A DNA stretch of 20,366 nucleotides from an uncultured Lachnospiraceae bacterium (GTDB lineage Bacteria; Bacillota; Clostridia; Lachnospirales; Lachnospiraceae): positions 1 through 20,366 of the forward strand of contig CAJUAO010000024.1 in the NCBI GenBank assembly GCA_910584685.1, given 5' to 3'. Shown here in pieces: positions 6,562 to 14,078 of the stretch. Position 1 is the first letter of the stretch. The number at the start of each line of letters is the position of its first letter. Under the pieces are notes generated by a model. That model saw nothing but the letters and a program-made list of their open reading frames with translations. It had not been told where the DNA came from and ran no database searches. A program made the position numbers and the translations under genes.

Positions 6562-7512
6562 ATGGAAATAAAAAATGTAGTAGTAGTAGGCGGAGGTGTA
6601 TTGGGAAGCCAGATTGCCTTTCAATCGGCGTATTGCGGCTTTGATGTAACCATCTGGCTTAGAAGCGAGGGAAGCATTACCCGTACGCAGCCTAAATTAG
6701 ACAATCTAAAGGAGGTTTATATTGACACCATAAATAAAATGGCAACTCCAGAGGGGCAGACTCCTGAAGGCTGGGCAAGAGGTATTGCAGATTATGAAAC
6801 CTTTGATAAGGAGCAGTGTCTTGCTAAGGTTGAAACGGCATATAATGATATAAAGCTGGAGCTTGATTTAGAAAAGGCAGTTAAGGACGCCGATTTAATT
6901 ATAGAATCAATGGCTGAAAATGTTGATGAAAAGATAGCAATTTACCAGAGACTTAAAGGATACCTTCCTGAGAAGACAATTATTGTAACAAATTCATCCA
7001 CCTTACTGCCGTCAAAGTTTGCAAAGCATACAGGCAGACCGGAAAAGTACCTTTCGCTTCACTTTGCAAATTCTATCTGGAAAAATAATATTGCAGAGAT
7101 TATGGTGCAGAAGCAGACTGATAATAAATATTTTGAAGATATTATTGAGTTTGCAAAGGCTATTAGAATGATACCCCTTCCTGTAAAAAAGGAAAAATCA
7201 GGATACCTGCTTAATTCAATGCTTGTACCCCTTCTTTTTTCGGGAATGGATTTGTATGTAAACGGCATATCTGACCCTGAAAGCATTGATAAAGCATGGA
7301 CATTGGGAACAGGAGCGCCAAAGGGACCATTTCAGATTCTTGATACGGTTGGACTTACCACAACCTATAATATTGTTCTTATGTATGTTAAAATTCCTTC
7401 GTTTTTAGCGCCGTATAATTTTAAGGGGATGGAGAAAATGCTTAAGAAATATATAGATGAGGGAAAGCTTGGAATGGCTTCGGGAGAGGGCTTTTATAAA
7501 TATGATAAATAA
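6562..7512 (+). CDS. 3-hydroxyacyl-CoA dehydrogenase family protein (NAD-dependent)
   Basis: A 316-residue protein of the 3-hydroxyacyl-CoA dehydrogenase superfamily. The N-terminal Rossmann fold carries VVVVGGGVLGSQIA (6-19), and the IIESMAENVDEKIAIY segment around 113-128 is typical. Ser145/Ser146 in TNSSTLLPS and the catalytic pair His167 (SLHFANSIWKN) and Glu179 (AEIM) are present. The C-terminal dimer domain includes GAPKGPFQILDTVGL and ends near GEGFYKY. The loop after the catalytic His reads FANSIWKN, where butyryl-pathway enzymes have FFNP, so the substrate may differ. No other beta-oxidation or butyrate gene is nearby, so I do not assign it to butyrate synthesis. AGGAGG precedes the start by 8 bases. 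An extended -10 like TGATATTAT lies at about 6484-6492. Confidence 0.85.
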   Translation: MEIKNVVVVGGGVLGSQIAFQSAYCGFDVTIWLRSEGSITRTQPKLDNLKEVYIDTINKMATPEGQTPEGWARGIADYETFDKEQCLAKVETAYNDIKLELDLEKAVKDADLIIESMAENVDEKIAIYQRLKGYLPEKTIIVTNSSTLLPSKFAKHTGRPEKYLSLHFANSIWKNNIAEIMVQKQTDNKYFEDIIEFAKAIRMIPLPVKKEKSGYLLNSMLVPLLFSGMDLYVNGISDPESIDKAWTLGTGAPKGPFQILDTVGLTTTYNIVLMYVKIPSFLAPYNFKGMEKMLKKYIDEGKLGMASGEGFYKYDK

Positions 7513-8080
7513 AAGGATTTTTATTTAATTCTAAATTGTAATTTATATATTTAAAATACTTTTCCTCACATGTAGTCCGGGTATGTCCCATTAACAGGCT
7601 CCTAGCAGTGGAATGGGAGAGTTTAAGGGGTGCAGGCAGCTAAATATAATTTTTTAAAGCTTCGGAACAAGGAAGAAATTCTATCAAGGGAATACCGCCA
7701 TCTTCTAAGCTGCGAGCGTAACTCGCAAGGGGCTAAAGAGCAAGCCCCCTGCTCAGACAGACGCTCTACGCTAAGAAGCTGACGGTATTCCCTTGATGAA
7801 TTTTTATCCATGTTCCTCAATGCTTTAAAAAATTATATTTAGCTGCCTGCACCCCTTAAGCTCTCCCGTTCCACTGCTAGGAGCCTGTTAATGGGACATA
7901 CCCTCAGTTGCAGGCTGAAAGGTTTTTAAGGAAATGAATTTAAAGCTGTTTATAAATAATTCAGAAGGTGAATTTTTGATTTCTCACTTTTGTTAAATTT
8001 TACCTAAGCCTGCGCCATGGAAAACTATAATATACATTGGTAAAATAGTGTTAATAAAAACATGAAGGGAAGATGAAGTA
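7513..8080. other. Intergenic region dominated by a 325-bp hairpin
   Basis: Downstream of the dehydrogenase come about 36 AT-rich bases. A flank of some 30 nt follows (about 7549-7578, ending CATGTAGTCC) that is shared with the sequence beside the hairpin at 281-371. The 325-bp hairpin occupies 7579-7903. From 7904 to 8080 I see no gene. The short reverse frame inside the hairpin is a by-product of the palindrome and has no ribosome site. Confidence 0.6.
7579..7903 (+). repeat. 325-bp hairpin element, copy 2 (long form)
   Basis: The ends, 7579-7660 and 7822-7903, pair over 82 bp. The only irregularities are two T-G pairs (7614/7868 and 7622/7860), which remain pairs in plus-strand RNA. The stem continues less perfectly inward: 7662-7683 with 7798-7820, then exactly TCAAGGGAATACCG at 7684-7697 with 7783-7796, then 7702-7719 with 7762-7779. 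The head has two small hairpins, TGCGAG/CTCGCA at 7711-7727 and GGGGCT/AGCCCC at 7729-7748. The outer 22 bp are identical to the element at 281-371, and the next 20 bp align with mostly compensated substitutions. It begins 66 nt after the dehydrogenase stop, in that gene's sense direction. There is no T-run and no coding capacity. It could be a structured RNA, an RNase III substrate at an mRNA 3' end, or a foldback transposable repeat. Confidence 0.9.
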
Positions 8081-8499
8081 ATGGATTTTAATATTACATA
8101 TCCCGATATATCAATGCTTCCCATGCTTGCAGATTATTTTGAGGTTTCTTTAGACCGGCTGATGGGGAGAGGAAAGGAATGTAACGTATCTGAGAGGGAG
8201 AAATTTTTGTGTTATGCAATAAGATAAATAAGTCTAATAAGCCTGATATGCAGTGCGGCGCGAGAAGACTGCTTGTCCTTATGTATACCCGGAACGGTGA
8301 ATATGAAAAGGCAAAAAAGCTTGTTAATGAATTACCCTCATTCAGATGCGGAAGAGAATTAATGATAGCTGAGGTTTTAAGTGGTGATGAAAAAATTAAA
8401 TGTATAAAAGGAATTATTGATATTCTAAGACAAAAAATTTATACGCTTGAAAAAACAATAGAGATGTTTTCGGCAGAGCCCCCTTTGATAAACTCGTGA
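8081..8499 (+). pseudogene. Decayed XRE-family regulator with TPR-type C-terminus
   Basis: Two overlapping frames carry pieces of one protein family. At 8081-8227 (ATG after AGATGAAG) there are 48 codons including ITYPDISMLPMLADYFEVSLDRLMG, the end of a Cro/C1-type helix-turn-helix (the family's p-i-lLp-lA-yF-vs-D-Lmg stretch). At 8209-8499, in another frame, are about 95 codons with LLVLMYTRNGEYEKAKKLVNELPS and further helices, like the C-terminal helical repeats of these XRE/TPR regulators. The first part of the HTH and most of the middle are missing, and the frames are shifted in the overlap at 8209-8227. The family's usual length is about 300-400 residues. I read this as a remnant after internal deletion and frameshift, with no expected function. 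Confidence 0.7.
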
Positions 8500-8508
8500 A
8501 TAATAGTC

Positions 8509-8537
8509 TTGTGAGATGTATGTTTATCTGCTATAAT
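8509..8537 (+). promoter_or_regulatory. Predicted promoter of the HD-GYP gene
   Basis: TTGTGA at 8509-8514 and a perfect TATAAT at 8532-8537 are 17 bases apart. The predicted transcript start near 8544 leaves about 37 nt before the ATG at 8581. The -35 lies just after the pseudogene end. Confidence 0.55.
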
Positions 8538-8580
8538 AAAAGAAAAATGGAGGGTGTCCACGCTGAAAGGAAATAAATAA

Positions 8581-10482
8581 ATGCATAAAAAAGAAAATAT
8601 TTCATATATAGCAACCCTGCTGTTTACTCTTACTGCATTGACTTCTATGGTTATATATAACATTTCTTCTTTCTATTCAAATGCTGTTTCCAATATGGAC
8701 AAGATGTGCGAAAGCAGTCTGGCAAAAGAAAAGGAATATTTAGAAGAGTATTTGGCAAAAGGGCTGGATGTTTTGCAGGTAACGGTTATCACAATAGAAT
8801 ATATGATGCAGAAGGGCGCTTCCTCCAGTGAGATAGAAGCCTTTCTTGTAGAGCAGTCCGAGCGGTATATGGCTGATATAGATGAAAATTTCACAGGAAT
8901 CTACGGCTTGGTCAACGGAGACTACATTGACGGCATAGGCTGGGTTCCGGAAGAGGATTATGTTCCAAAGGAAAGGGAATGGTACATAGCTGCAAAGAAA
9001 GCTTCAGGAAAACCGACTATTGTGTCCCCATACTTAGACGCGCAGACTAATACAATAATGATTTCCGTCAGCCAGATGCTTTATGATAATGATAGCGTAA
9101 TATCCATTGATATAGTTTTAAACCAGATACAGATTATTACTCAGGATATAAATATAGACGGAATGGGATATGGCTTTATTATTGACCGGGAAGGGCTGGT
9201 AGTAGCCCATTCTGACGAATCGGAAAAGGGAAAGAATTATGTAAAAGATGCTGAGATGAAAAAGCTTATCAGCAAAATATATAATGAAAAAGAAAAAAAA
9301 TTCCGTACAAAAATATATGATGAGGAATGTACCGTTTTTGTGGACACGGTTATGGACGACTGGTTTGTAACCATGATAATAAGCAATTCTAAGCTGTACC
9401 ATGACATCCGGACTATTCTGACATATAATATTATATTGTGCGTTGTAGTCTTTGCGCTCACTTCATTTTTCTGTACAGTCGCTTTCAGAAAAATACGCAT
9501 GCATATTAAAAAAGTAGAGGAAAGTCAGAGAAAACTGGAAAATATGAATGAAAAGATGGTTACAACCATTGCAAGGACTATAGATGCAAGAGACAGGTAT
9601 ACCAACGGACATTCCCAGAGAGTTGCAAAATATGCCATGGAGCTTGCAAGACGGATGGGCAAGACGGAAAATGAACAAAAGGAAATCTATTATGCGGCTC
9701 TGCTCCATGACGTGGGAAAAATTCATGTTCCGGACGCTATAATACATAAGCCTTCCAAACTCAGTGAGGAGGAATTTGCCCATATCAGGCTGCATCCAAT
9801 ATCAGGCTATTATATTTTGAAGGATATAGATGAAATGGATATGATAGCCCGAGGCTCAAGGTGGCATCATGAAAGGTACGATGGAAACGGATATCCAAAT
9901 GGTCTTGCAGGTGAGGGTATTCCGGAGGTTGCAAGGATTATAGGCGTTGCGGACGCTTATGATGCAATGACCTCCAACAGAAGTTACCGTCAGATAATGC
10001 CCCAGGAGAAGGTCAGGGAAGAAATTGAAAACGGAAAAGGAACCCGGTTTGACCCTCAAATTGCAGATATAATGCTGGAAATGATTGATGAAGACGTGTT
10101 ATATCAGATGAAACAAAAATGTGATACGACAAAAAATATTCTCATTGCAGATGGTGATTCACAGGCGACAGACATAATAGAGCATATCCTTCAGAATGAG
10201 ACGGAATACATTGTACATAAGTCGTCATCAGGAAAAGAAGCGCTGCAAATCTTAATGAAAACGCCTGTAGAGCTGGTACTTCTTGATATACAGCTGCCTG
10301 ATACGGATGGATTTGAGTTGTGCAGGGAAATACAAAAAACATGGCAAATTCCTATTGTTTTTATGATTGAAGATAAAAATTTTGATACGATAGAAAGGGC
10401 GGCAGCCATGGGAATAAAGGATTATCTGTCTAAGCCGGTTACGCCTCTTACGCTTTTGGAGGTAATACGCAGCATACTGTAG
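8581..10482 (+). CDS. Membrane dCACHE-HD-GYP protein with C-terminal receiver-like domain (putative c-di-GMP phosphodiesterase)
   Basis: A 633-residue inner-membrane signalling protein. A first membrane helix spans about 8-28 and an extracellular dCACHE sensor 40-270 (WVPEEDYVPKEREWYIAAKK, then GMGYGFIIDREGLVVAH). A second helix covers about 280-301. The HD-GYP domain is at 325-510, with H344, the HD pair H376-D377 (LLHDVGKIHVPD), HH429-430 and GNGYP at 436-440; all key residues are intact. Such domains break down cyclic di-GMP, so an external ligand probably controls the cyclic nucleotide level. A receiver-like domain at 518-633 follows, with D524/D526 and phospho-acceptor D569 (LLDIQLPD) plus K618. 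The usual Thr/Ser of the switch is replaced by Ile596 (VFMIED). Receiver after HD-GYP is the reverse of the common order. It has its own promoter and appears monocistronic. Confidence 0.9.
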   Translation: MHKKENISYIATLLFTLTALTSMVIYNISSFYSNAVSNMDKMCESSLAKEKEYLEEYLAKGLDVLQVTVITIEYMMQKGASSSEIEAFLVEQSERYMADIDENFTGIYGLVNGDYIDGIGWVPEEDYVPKEREWYIAAKKASGKPTIVSPYLDAQTNTIMISVSQMLYDNDSVISIDIVLNQIQIITQDINIDGMGYGFIIDREGLVVAHSDESEKGKNYVKDAEMKKLISKIYNEKEKKFRTKIYDEECTVFVDTVMDDWFVTMIISNSKLYHDIRTILTYNIILCVVVFALTSFFCTVAFRKIRMHIKKVEESQRKLENMNEKMVTTIARTIDARDRYTNGHSQRVAKYAMELARRMGKTENEQKEIYYAALLHDVGKIHVPDAIIHKPSKLSEEEFAHIRLHPISGYYILKDIDEMDMIARGSRWHHERYDGNGYPNGLAGEGIPEVARIIGVADAYDAMTSNRSYRQIMPQEKVREEIENGKGTRFDPQIADIMLEMIDEDVLYQMKQKCDTTKNILIADGDSQATDIIEHILQNETEYIVHKSSSGKEALQILMKTPVELVLLDIQLPDTDGFELCREIQKTWQIPIVFMIEDKNFDTIERAAAMGIKDYLSKPVTPLTLLEVIRSIL

Positions 10483-10514
10483 AACAGGATGTTACAAAAA
10501 ATCACCCGGATTGA

Positions 10515-10543
10515 TTGAAAAATCATAGTATTGGTGGTATGAT
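10515..10543 (+). promoter_or_regulatory. Promoter of the WG-like repeat gene
   Basis: TTGAAA at 10515-10520 and TATGAT at 10538-10543 are separated by exactly 17 bases. A transcript start near 10550 gives a leader of about 85 nt before the start codon at 10635. Confidence 0.6.
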
Positions 10544-10634
10544 TGTAAATGTGGCGAAAGTCATAAATAACGGCATTTTTGTATGCTTAACCTTATAAAC
10601 ATTTTAGCAAAAATTAACTCTGGAGGAAATGCAA

Positions 10635-11675
10635 ATGGAAGTAAAAAAAATTTGTATCTTGGTTAATGGTGAAGAACTTAAAGAAATTAACGGCGTTATA
10701 ATAAACACCATATTTAATGAATGTGAAGGAATTAGAAGAATAGCCATTGAGGGCGGCAAGTATAATTTCATCACGTCAGATGGAAATGTTCTAAGCAAAA
10801 ATGAAGATTTTGAAGATGCATATGATTTTTGTGAAGATTTTGCAGTAGTAAGAAGGAAAAGCGGAGAGTATAATTATTTGAAAAAGGACGGCACTATACT
10901 AAGCGCTGATGAAGATTTTAAAAATGCAAATAATTTTCAGGAAGGCTTTGCATTGGTCAACAGGGAAAACGGAGAGTATAATTATCTTACATTAGACGGA
11001 GCCATATTAAGTCCAAGTGAAAATTTTAGAGATGCATATGATTTTTGTGAAGGATTTGGCAGGGTAAAGAGAAGAAACGGACAATATAATTATATTACCC
11101 CTGCAGGAGAGGTCTTATGCCAAAAGGAGGATTTCAGAGAGGCCTTTGATTTTCATGAGGGCTTTGCAAGGATAAGGAGAAAAAACAAACGGTATAATTA
11201 TATTACAGAAGCCGGAAATATTTTATGTCAGTCTGAAGATTTTAAGAATGCATATGATTTTTGCGGAGGTTTTGGCGCAGTACAAAGAGCAGGCGGAAAA
11301 TATAATTATGTTGCGGCAGCGGGCAATATTTTAAATCAAAAGGAAGATTTTAAAAAGACATATGATTTTCGCGAGGGCTTTGGAGTAGTTAAAAGGGAAA
11401 ATGGAAAATATAATTATATTACATCAAAGGGAGATATTTTAAGGTCAAAGGAAGATTTTGAAGCAGCCTACGATTTTTATGAAGGCGTTGGAATCGTGCA
11501 AAAGGAAAATCAAAAGTGGAATTATATAACTGCATTTGGAACCTTCTTAAGCAAACAGGAGGATTTTATAGCTGTGGAAAATTTCACGGATGATGTGGGC
11601 AAGGTGCAGAGGGAAGACGGAACAAGGAATTATATAGACAAAAACGGAAATTTTGCAAATCAATATTGGATTTAA
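10635..11675 (+). CDS. WG-like (YNY-type) tandem repeat protein
   Basis: A 346-residue soluble protein made almost wholly of a 37-residue (111-bp) tandem repeat. Its consensus is roughly EDF..AYDF.EGF..V.R.NG.YNYIT..G.IL. Nine copies can be counted by the YNY-type core: KYNFIT, EYNYLK, EYNYLT, QYNYIT, RYNYIT, KYNYVA, KYNYIT, KWNYIT and RNYID. The pattern matches WG-repeat proteins, which form beta-rich solenoids or propellers, except that the WG core is replaced by YN in nearly every copy. There is no signal peptide, anchor or enzymatic domain. The start is placed at 10635, eight bases after TGGAGG at 10621-10626; the ATG at 10629 is too close to that site. Function is unknown; a binding scaffold is a guess. 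The copies are divergent in DNA sequence, so this is an old array. Confidence 0.8.
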   Translation: MEVKKICILVNGEELKEINGVIINTIFNECEGIRRIAIEGGKYNFITSDGNVLSKNEDFEDAYDFCEDFAVVRRKSGEYNYLKKDGTILSADEDFKNANNFQEGFALVNRENGEYNYLTLDGAILSPSENFRDAYDFCEGFGRVKRRNGQYNYITPAGEVLCQKEDFREAFDFHEGFARIRRKNKRYNYITEAGNILCQSEDFKNAYDFCGGFGAVQRAGGKYNYVAAAGNILNQKEDFKKTYDFREGFGVVKRENGKYNYITSKGDILRSKEDFEAAYDFYEGVGIVQKENQKWNYITAFGTFLSKQEDFIAVENFTDDVGKVQREDGTRNYIDKNGNFANQYWI

Positions 11676-11723
11676 TTATATAAAATCAACTGACTTTTTT
11701 ACACCCATTCAAACCTTATTCCA

Positions 11724-11752
11724 AAGACATCGGCTTTAAAGTATGATATAAT
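11724..11752 (+). promoter_or_regulatory. Predicted promoter of the GH127 gene
   Basis: TGATATAAT at 11744-11752 is a perfect extended -10. AAGACA at 11724-11729 is a weak -35 match, 17 bases upstream of TATAAT. Transcription near 11759 gives a leader of about 125 nt. Confidence 0.5.
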
Positions 11753-11884
11753 TATTTCAATCGTTGGAAATTGAGAAATGGTTAGAGAAAACAAGGTTGA
11801 AAGAATTATATTAAGGAAAGGATAAAATGCACGCTGCCCTTTCTTTCAACTTATTATATGGCAGGAGCTGCATGGGTGTGAAAA

Positions 11885-13924
11885 ATGAGCAAGGTAAAAA
11901 TTACAGATGAATTTTGGAAAGCAGAGCAGGAGCTTGTCCGCACTGAGGTTATACCCTACCAGTGGGATGCGCTGAACGACAATGTAAAGGACGCGGCGCC
12001 GTCCTACTGTATGAGGAATTTCCGTATAGCAGGAGAGGTAAACAAAAAGAGAAAGGAAGCAGGCTACAAAGAAATAAAGTACCCTATTCCAAGGGATAAG
12101 TGGGAGTTCCTTCCGGGAAACAGTGAAAATGACACCTTTCATGGCTTTGTGTTCCAGGACACTGATGTGTACAAGTGGCTTGAGGCAGTAGGCTATTCTC
12201 TTATGAATCATCCGGACCCGGAGCTTGAGGCTACGGCAGACAGGGCAATAGATATAATAGAGTCGGCGCAGCTTGACAATGGCTACTTAGACACACTTTA
12301 TGCCATAAATGACAAGGACTTAATATTTACTGACTTAAGGGATAAGCATGAGTTATACTGCTTCGGACATTTATGTGAGGGCGCCATAGCATATTATCGC
12401 GCTACGGGAAAGAGAAAAATACTGGATGTAACTATTCGTTTTGCAGATTTTATATATAGCTGGTTTGTAGAAGGAGGAATAAAGGGCTATCCGGGACATG
12501 AGATTGCAGAGATGGCTCTTGCAAAGCTGTATAAGGAGACAGGAAATAAAAAATATCTTGAGCTTGCAAGATATTTTGTAGACCACAGAGGCGAGCAGCC
12601 GTATTATTTTGATGTGGAGAGAGCAGTTCCTCTTGGAGAAAGAAATAAGGAGCAGTTAGGAGAGGTAGTATTCTATGATAGAGAGGAAAAAACCTTAAGG
12701 TATCATTATAATCAGGCCCATCTTCCTGTAAGAAAGCAGAAAGAGGCGGTTGGACATGCGGTGAGAGGCGTGTATCTGTACAGCGGAATGGCAGATATAG
12801 CGGCCATGAGCGGCGATGAATCCTTAAAAAAAGCATGTGAGGAATTATTTGACAATATAGCGGATAAGAAGCTGTACATAACAGGTGGTATCGGCTCGTC
12901 TCAGGCAGGGGAGGCGTTTACTGCAGCCTATGATTTGCCAAACGATATGGCGTATAATGAGTCATGCGCCGCTATCGGACTTATCTTCTTTGCATACCGC
13001 ATGCTTAACATGGATGTAAATGTAAAATACGCCGATGTAATGGAGCGGGCATTGTATAACTGTGTTTTGGCAGGAATGGCAAAGGACGGAAAAAGCTTCT
13101 TCTACGTAAATCCGCTGGAGGTTAATCCAAAGAGAATACATGGTGATGAGCGTATGGGCTTTGTTAAGCCTGTAAGACAGAAATGGTTTGGCTGCGCATG
13201 CTGTCCTCCGAATATTGCAAGGCTTATATCATCACTTGGAGATTATATAATTTCAGAGGACAAGGATACTGTATATACTCATCTTTTAATAGCAAGCGAT
13301 ATTGATTTAGGAGATGAAAAAGGAAGCCTTCATATTAATGCAGAGCTTACAAGGGACGGCAGGGTAGAATTTGACGTGAAGCACAGGAAGGATTTTAAGC
13401 TTGCAGTGCGTATTCCATACTGGGGAAGAAGCTTTAAGGTTATAAGAAACGGAAATCCGGTGGAGAAAAATGAACTGGACATAAAGGCAGGTTACATGTA
13501 TTTTGACATTTCCTCAGATGAGAAAATCGTTATAGATTATGAGATAAAGCCTGTTATTGTAGGCTGTAGTCCTTTAGTGCAGGAGAATACAGGCAAGGCG
13601 GCAGTTATGAGAGGGCCTTTTGTATACTGTCTTGAGGAGGTTGATAACGGTGAGAATCTTCATCTTTTAAAGCTGTCGGATAATCCGGAATTGACATATG
13701 AGAACGGTGTAATTACAGCTAACGGTATGCGTGTGAATACACAGGCTGACAGTGATATGGAAGGCGGAAGAGATACGGAAAATGGCGGGGACGGACTTTA
13801 CAGGGATAATCTGTACAATGAATATAAGCCGGAGACGTATAAGCCTGTAAAGCTTACCTTTGTGCCATATTATAGCTGGGCAAACAGAGGAGAAAATGAA
13901 ATGACTGTTTATGTGAGGGTGTAA
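11885..13924 (+). CDS. Glycoside hydrolase family 127, beta-L-arabinofuranosidase-like
   Basis: A 679-residue cytoplasmic enzyme of the GH127 (former DUF1680) family, which releases beta-L-arabinofuranose from arabino-oligosaccharides or glycopeptides. The (alpha/alpha)6 barrel runs through about residue 460, with GHLCEGAIAYYRATG and YPGHEIAEMALAKLY, followed by beta domains. The zinc and catalytic set known from the Bifidobacterium enzyme HypBA1 is present with matching spacing. The acid/base Glu is E343 (QAGEAFT) and the zinc ligands are E359 and C361 (YNESC). In GCACCPPN, C439 is the thiol nucleophile and C440 a ligand. No secretion signal is seen, so substrates must be imported first. The ribosome site is weak (GGGTG about 8 bases before ATG). 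An extended -10 promoter lies upstream. It is followed by the CatA-like gene, which is probably expressed separately. Confidence 0.92.
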   Translation: MSKVKITDEFWKAEQELVRTEVIPYQWDALNDNVKDAAPSYCMRNFRIAGEVNKKRKEAGYKEIKYPIPRDKWEFLPGNSENDTFHGFVFQDTDVYKWLEAVGYSLMNHPDPELEATADRAIDIIESAQLDNGYLDTLYAINDKDLIFTDLRDKHELYCFGHLCEGAIAYYRATGKRKILDVTIRFADFIYSWFVEGGIKGYPGHEIAEMALAKLYKETGNKKYLELARYFVDHRGEQPYYFDVERAVPLGERNKEQLGEVVFYDREEKTLRYHYNQAHLPVRKQKEAVGHAVRGVYLYSGMADIAAMSGDESLKKACEELFDNIADKKLYITGGIGSSQAGEAFTAAYDLPNDMAYNESCAAIGLIFFAYRMLNMDVNVKYADVMERALYNCVLAGMAKDGKSFFYVNPLEVNPKRIHGDERMGFVKPVRQKWFGCACCPPNIARLISSLGDYIISEDKDTVYTHLLIASDIDLGDEKGSLHINAELTRDGRVEFDVKHRKDFKLAVRIPYWGRSFKVIRNGNPVEKNELDIKAGYMYFDISSDEKIVIDYEIKPVIVGCSPLVQENTGKAAVMRGPFVYCLEEVDNGENLHLLKLSDNPELTYENGVITANGMRVNTQADSDMEGGRDTENGGDGLYRDNLYNEYKPETYKPVKLTFVPYYSWANRGENEMTVYVRV

Positions 13925-13930
13925 GAGAGA

Positions 13931-13959
13931 ATAACAGGCGGATAAGTTGGAGATATAAT
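13931..13959 (+). promoter_or_regulatory. Possible promoter of the CatA-like gene
   Basis: ATAACA at 13931-13936 and a perfect TATAAT at 13954-13959 are 17 bases apart, just after the GH127 stop. The predicted transcript start near 13966 would place the hairpin at 13962-14040 at the very 5' end of the CatA-like mRNA. The -35 is only a 4-of-6 match. Confidence 0.45.
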
Positions 13960-13961
13960 TT

Positions 13962-14040
13962 ATTTTACTTATGGAAACCACGTCAGGATTGAGTTTAACG
14001 GGATTTAAGCCCAGACTTGACGGGTTTCCGTAAGTAAAAT
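13962..14040 (+). repeat. 79-nt imperfect hairpin in the CatA-like leader
   Basis: Bases 13962-13979 pair with 14023-14040 (18 bp, one T-G). After a single bulged A at 13980, 13981-13998 pair with 14005-14022 with two mismatches and three more T-G wobbles, around a 6-base loop. All four wobbles are G-U in plus-strand RNA but would be A-C on the other strand, which favours a plus-strand RNA fold. It begins 37 nt after the GH127 stop and ends 24 nt before AGGAGG at 14065-14070, so it does not hide that site directly. A 20-codon frame from ATG 13971 to TAA 14031-14033 lies wholly inside the hairpin, but its only ribosome-like GGAG is 18 bases upstream. It could be a leader attenuator, a 3'-end element of GH127, or a dispersed repeat. 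Confidence 0.75.
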
Positions 14041-14064
14041 TTTTATTGCCAAGTTTAAATAAAT

Positions 14065-14070
14065 AGGAGG
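14065..14070 (+). promoter_or_regulatory. Ribosome binding site of the CatA-like gene
   Basis: AGGAGG is a full match to the anti-Shine-Dalgarno. Eight bases later lies ATT (14079-14081), in the frame of the CatA-like protein. The nearby ATG at 14083 is twelve bases away, in another frame that ends at TAG 14104-14106. The site therefore decides the start question for this gene. Confidence 0.8.
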
Positions 14071-14078
14071 TCAAAACA

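Noticed and set aside
7623..7820. Reverse-strand frame of 65 codons inside the 325-bp hairpin
   Set aside because: It arises from the palindrome itself, lacks a ribosome site and resembles no protein family; the sequence is better explained as structure.
281..7903. The two hairpins as inverted ends of one large composite transposon carrying 372-7578
   Set aside because: Each hairpin carries both inverted ends itself, no transposase lies between them, and the intervening genes look like ordinary unrelated chromosomal genes. The opposite orientation of the two copies alone does not show joint mobility.
10635..11675. The 111-bp tandem repeat as a CRISPR or non-coding array
   Set aside because: The repeat keeps one reading frame throughout with a clean promoter, ribosome site and protein consensus, so it is a repeat-domain gene.
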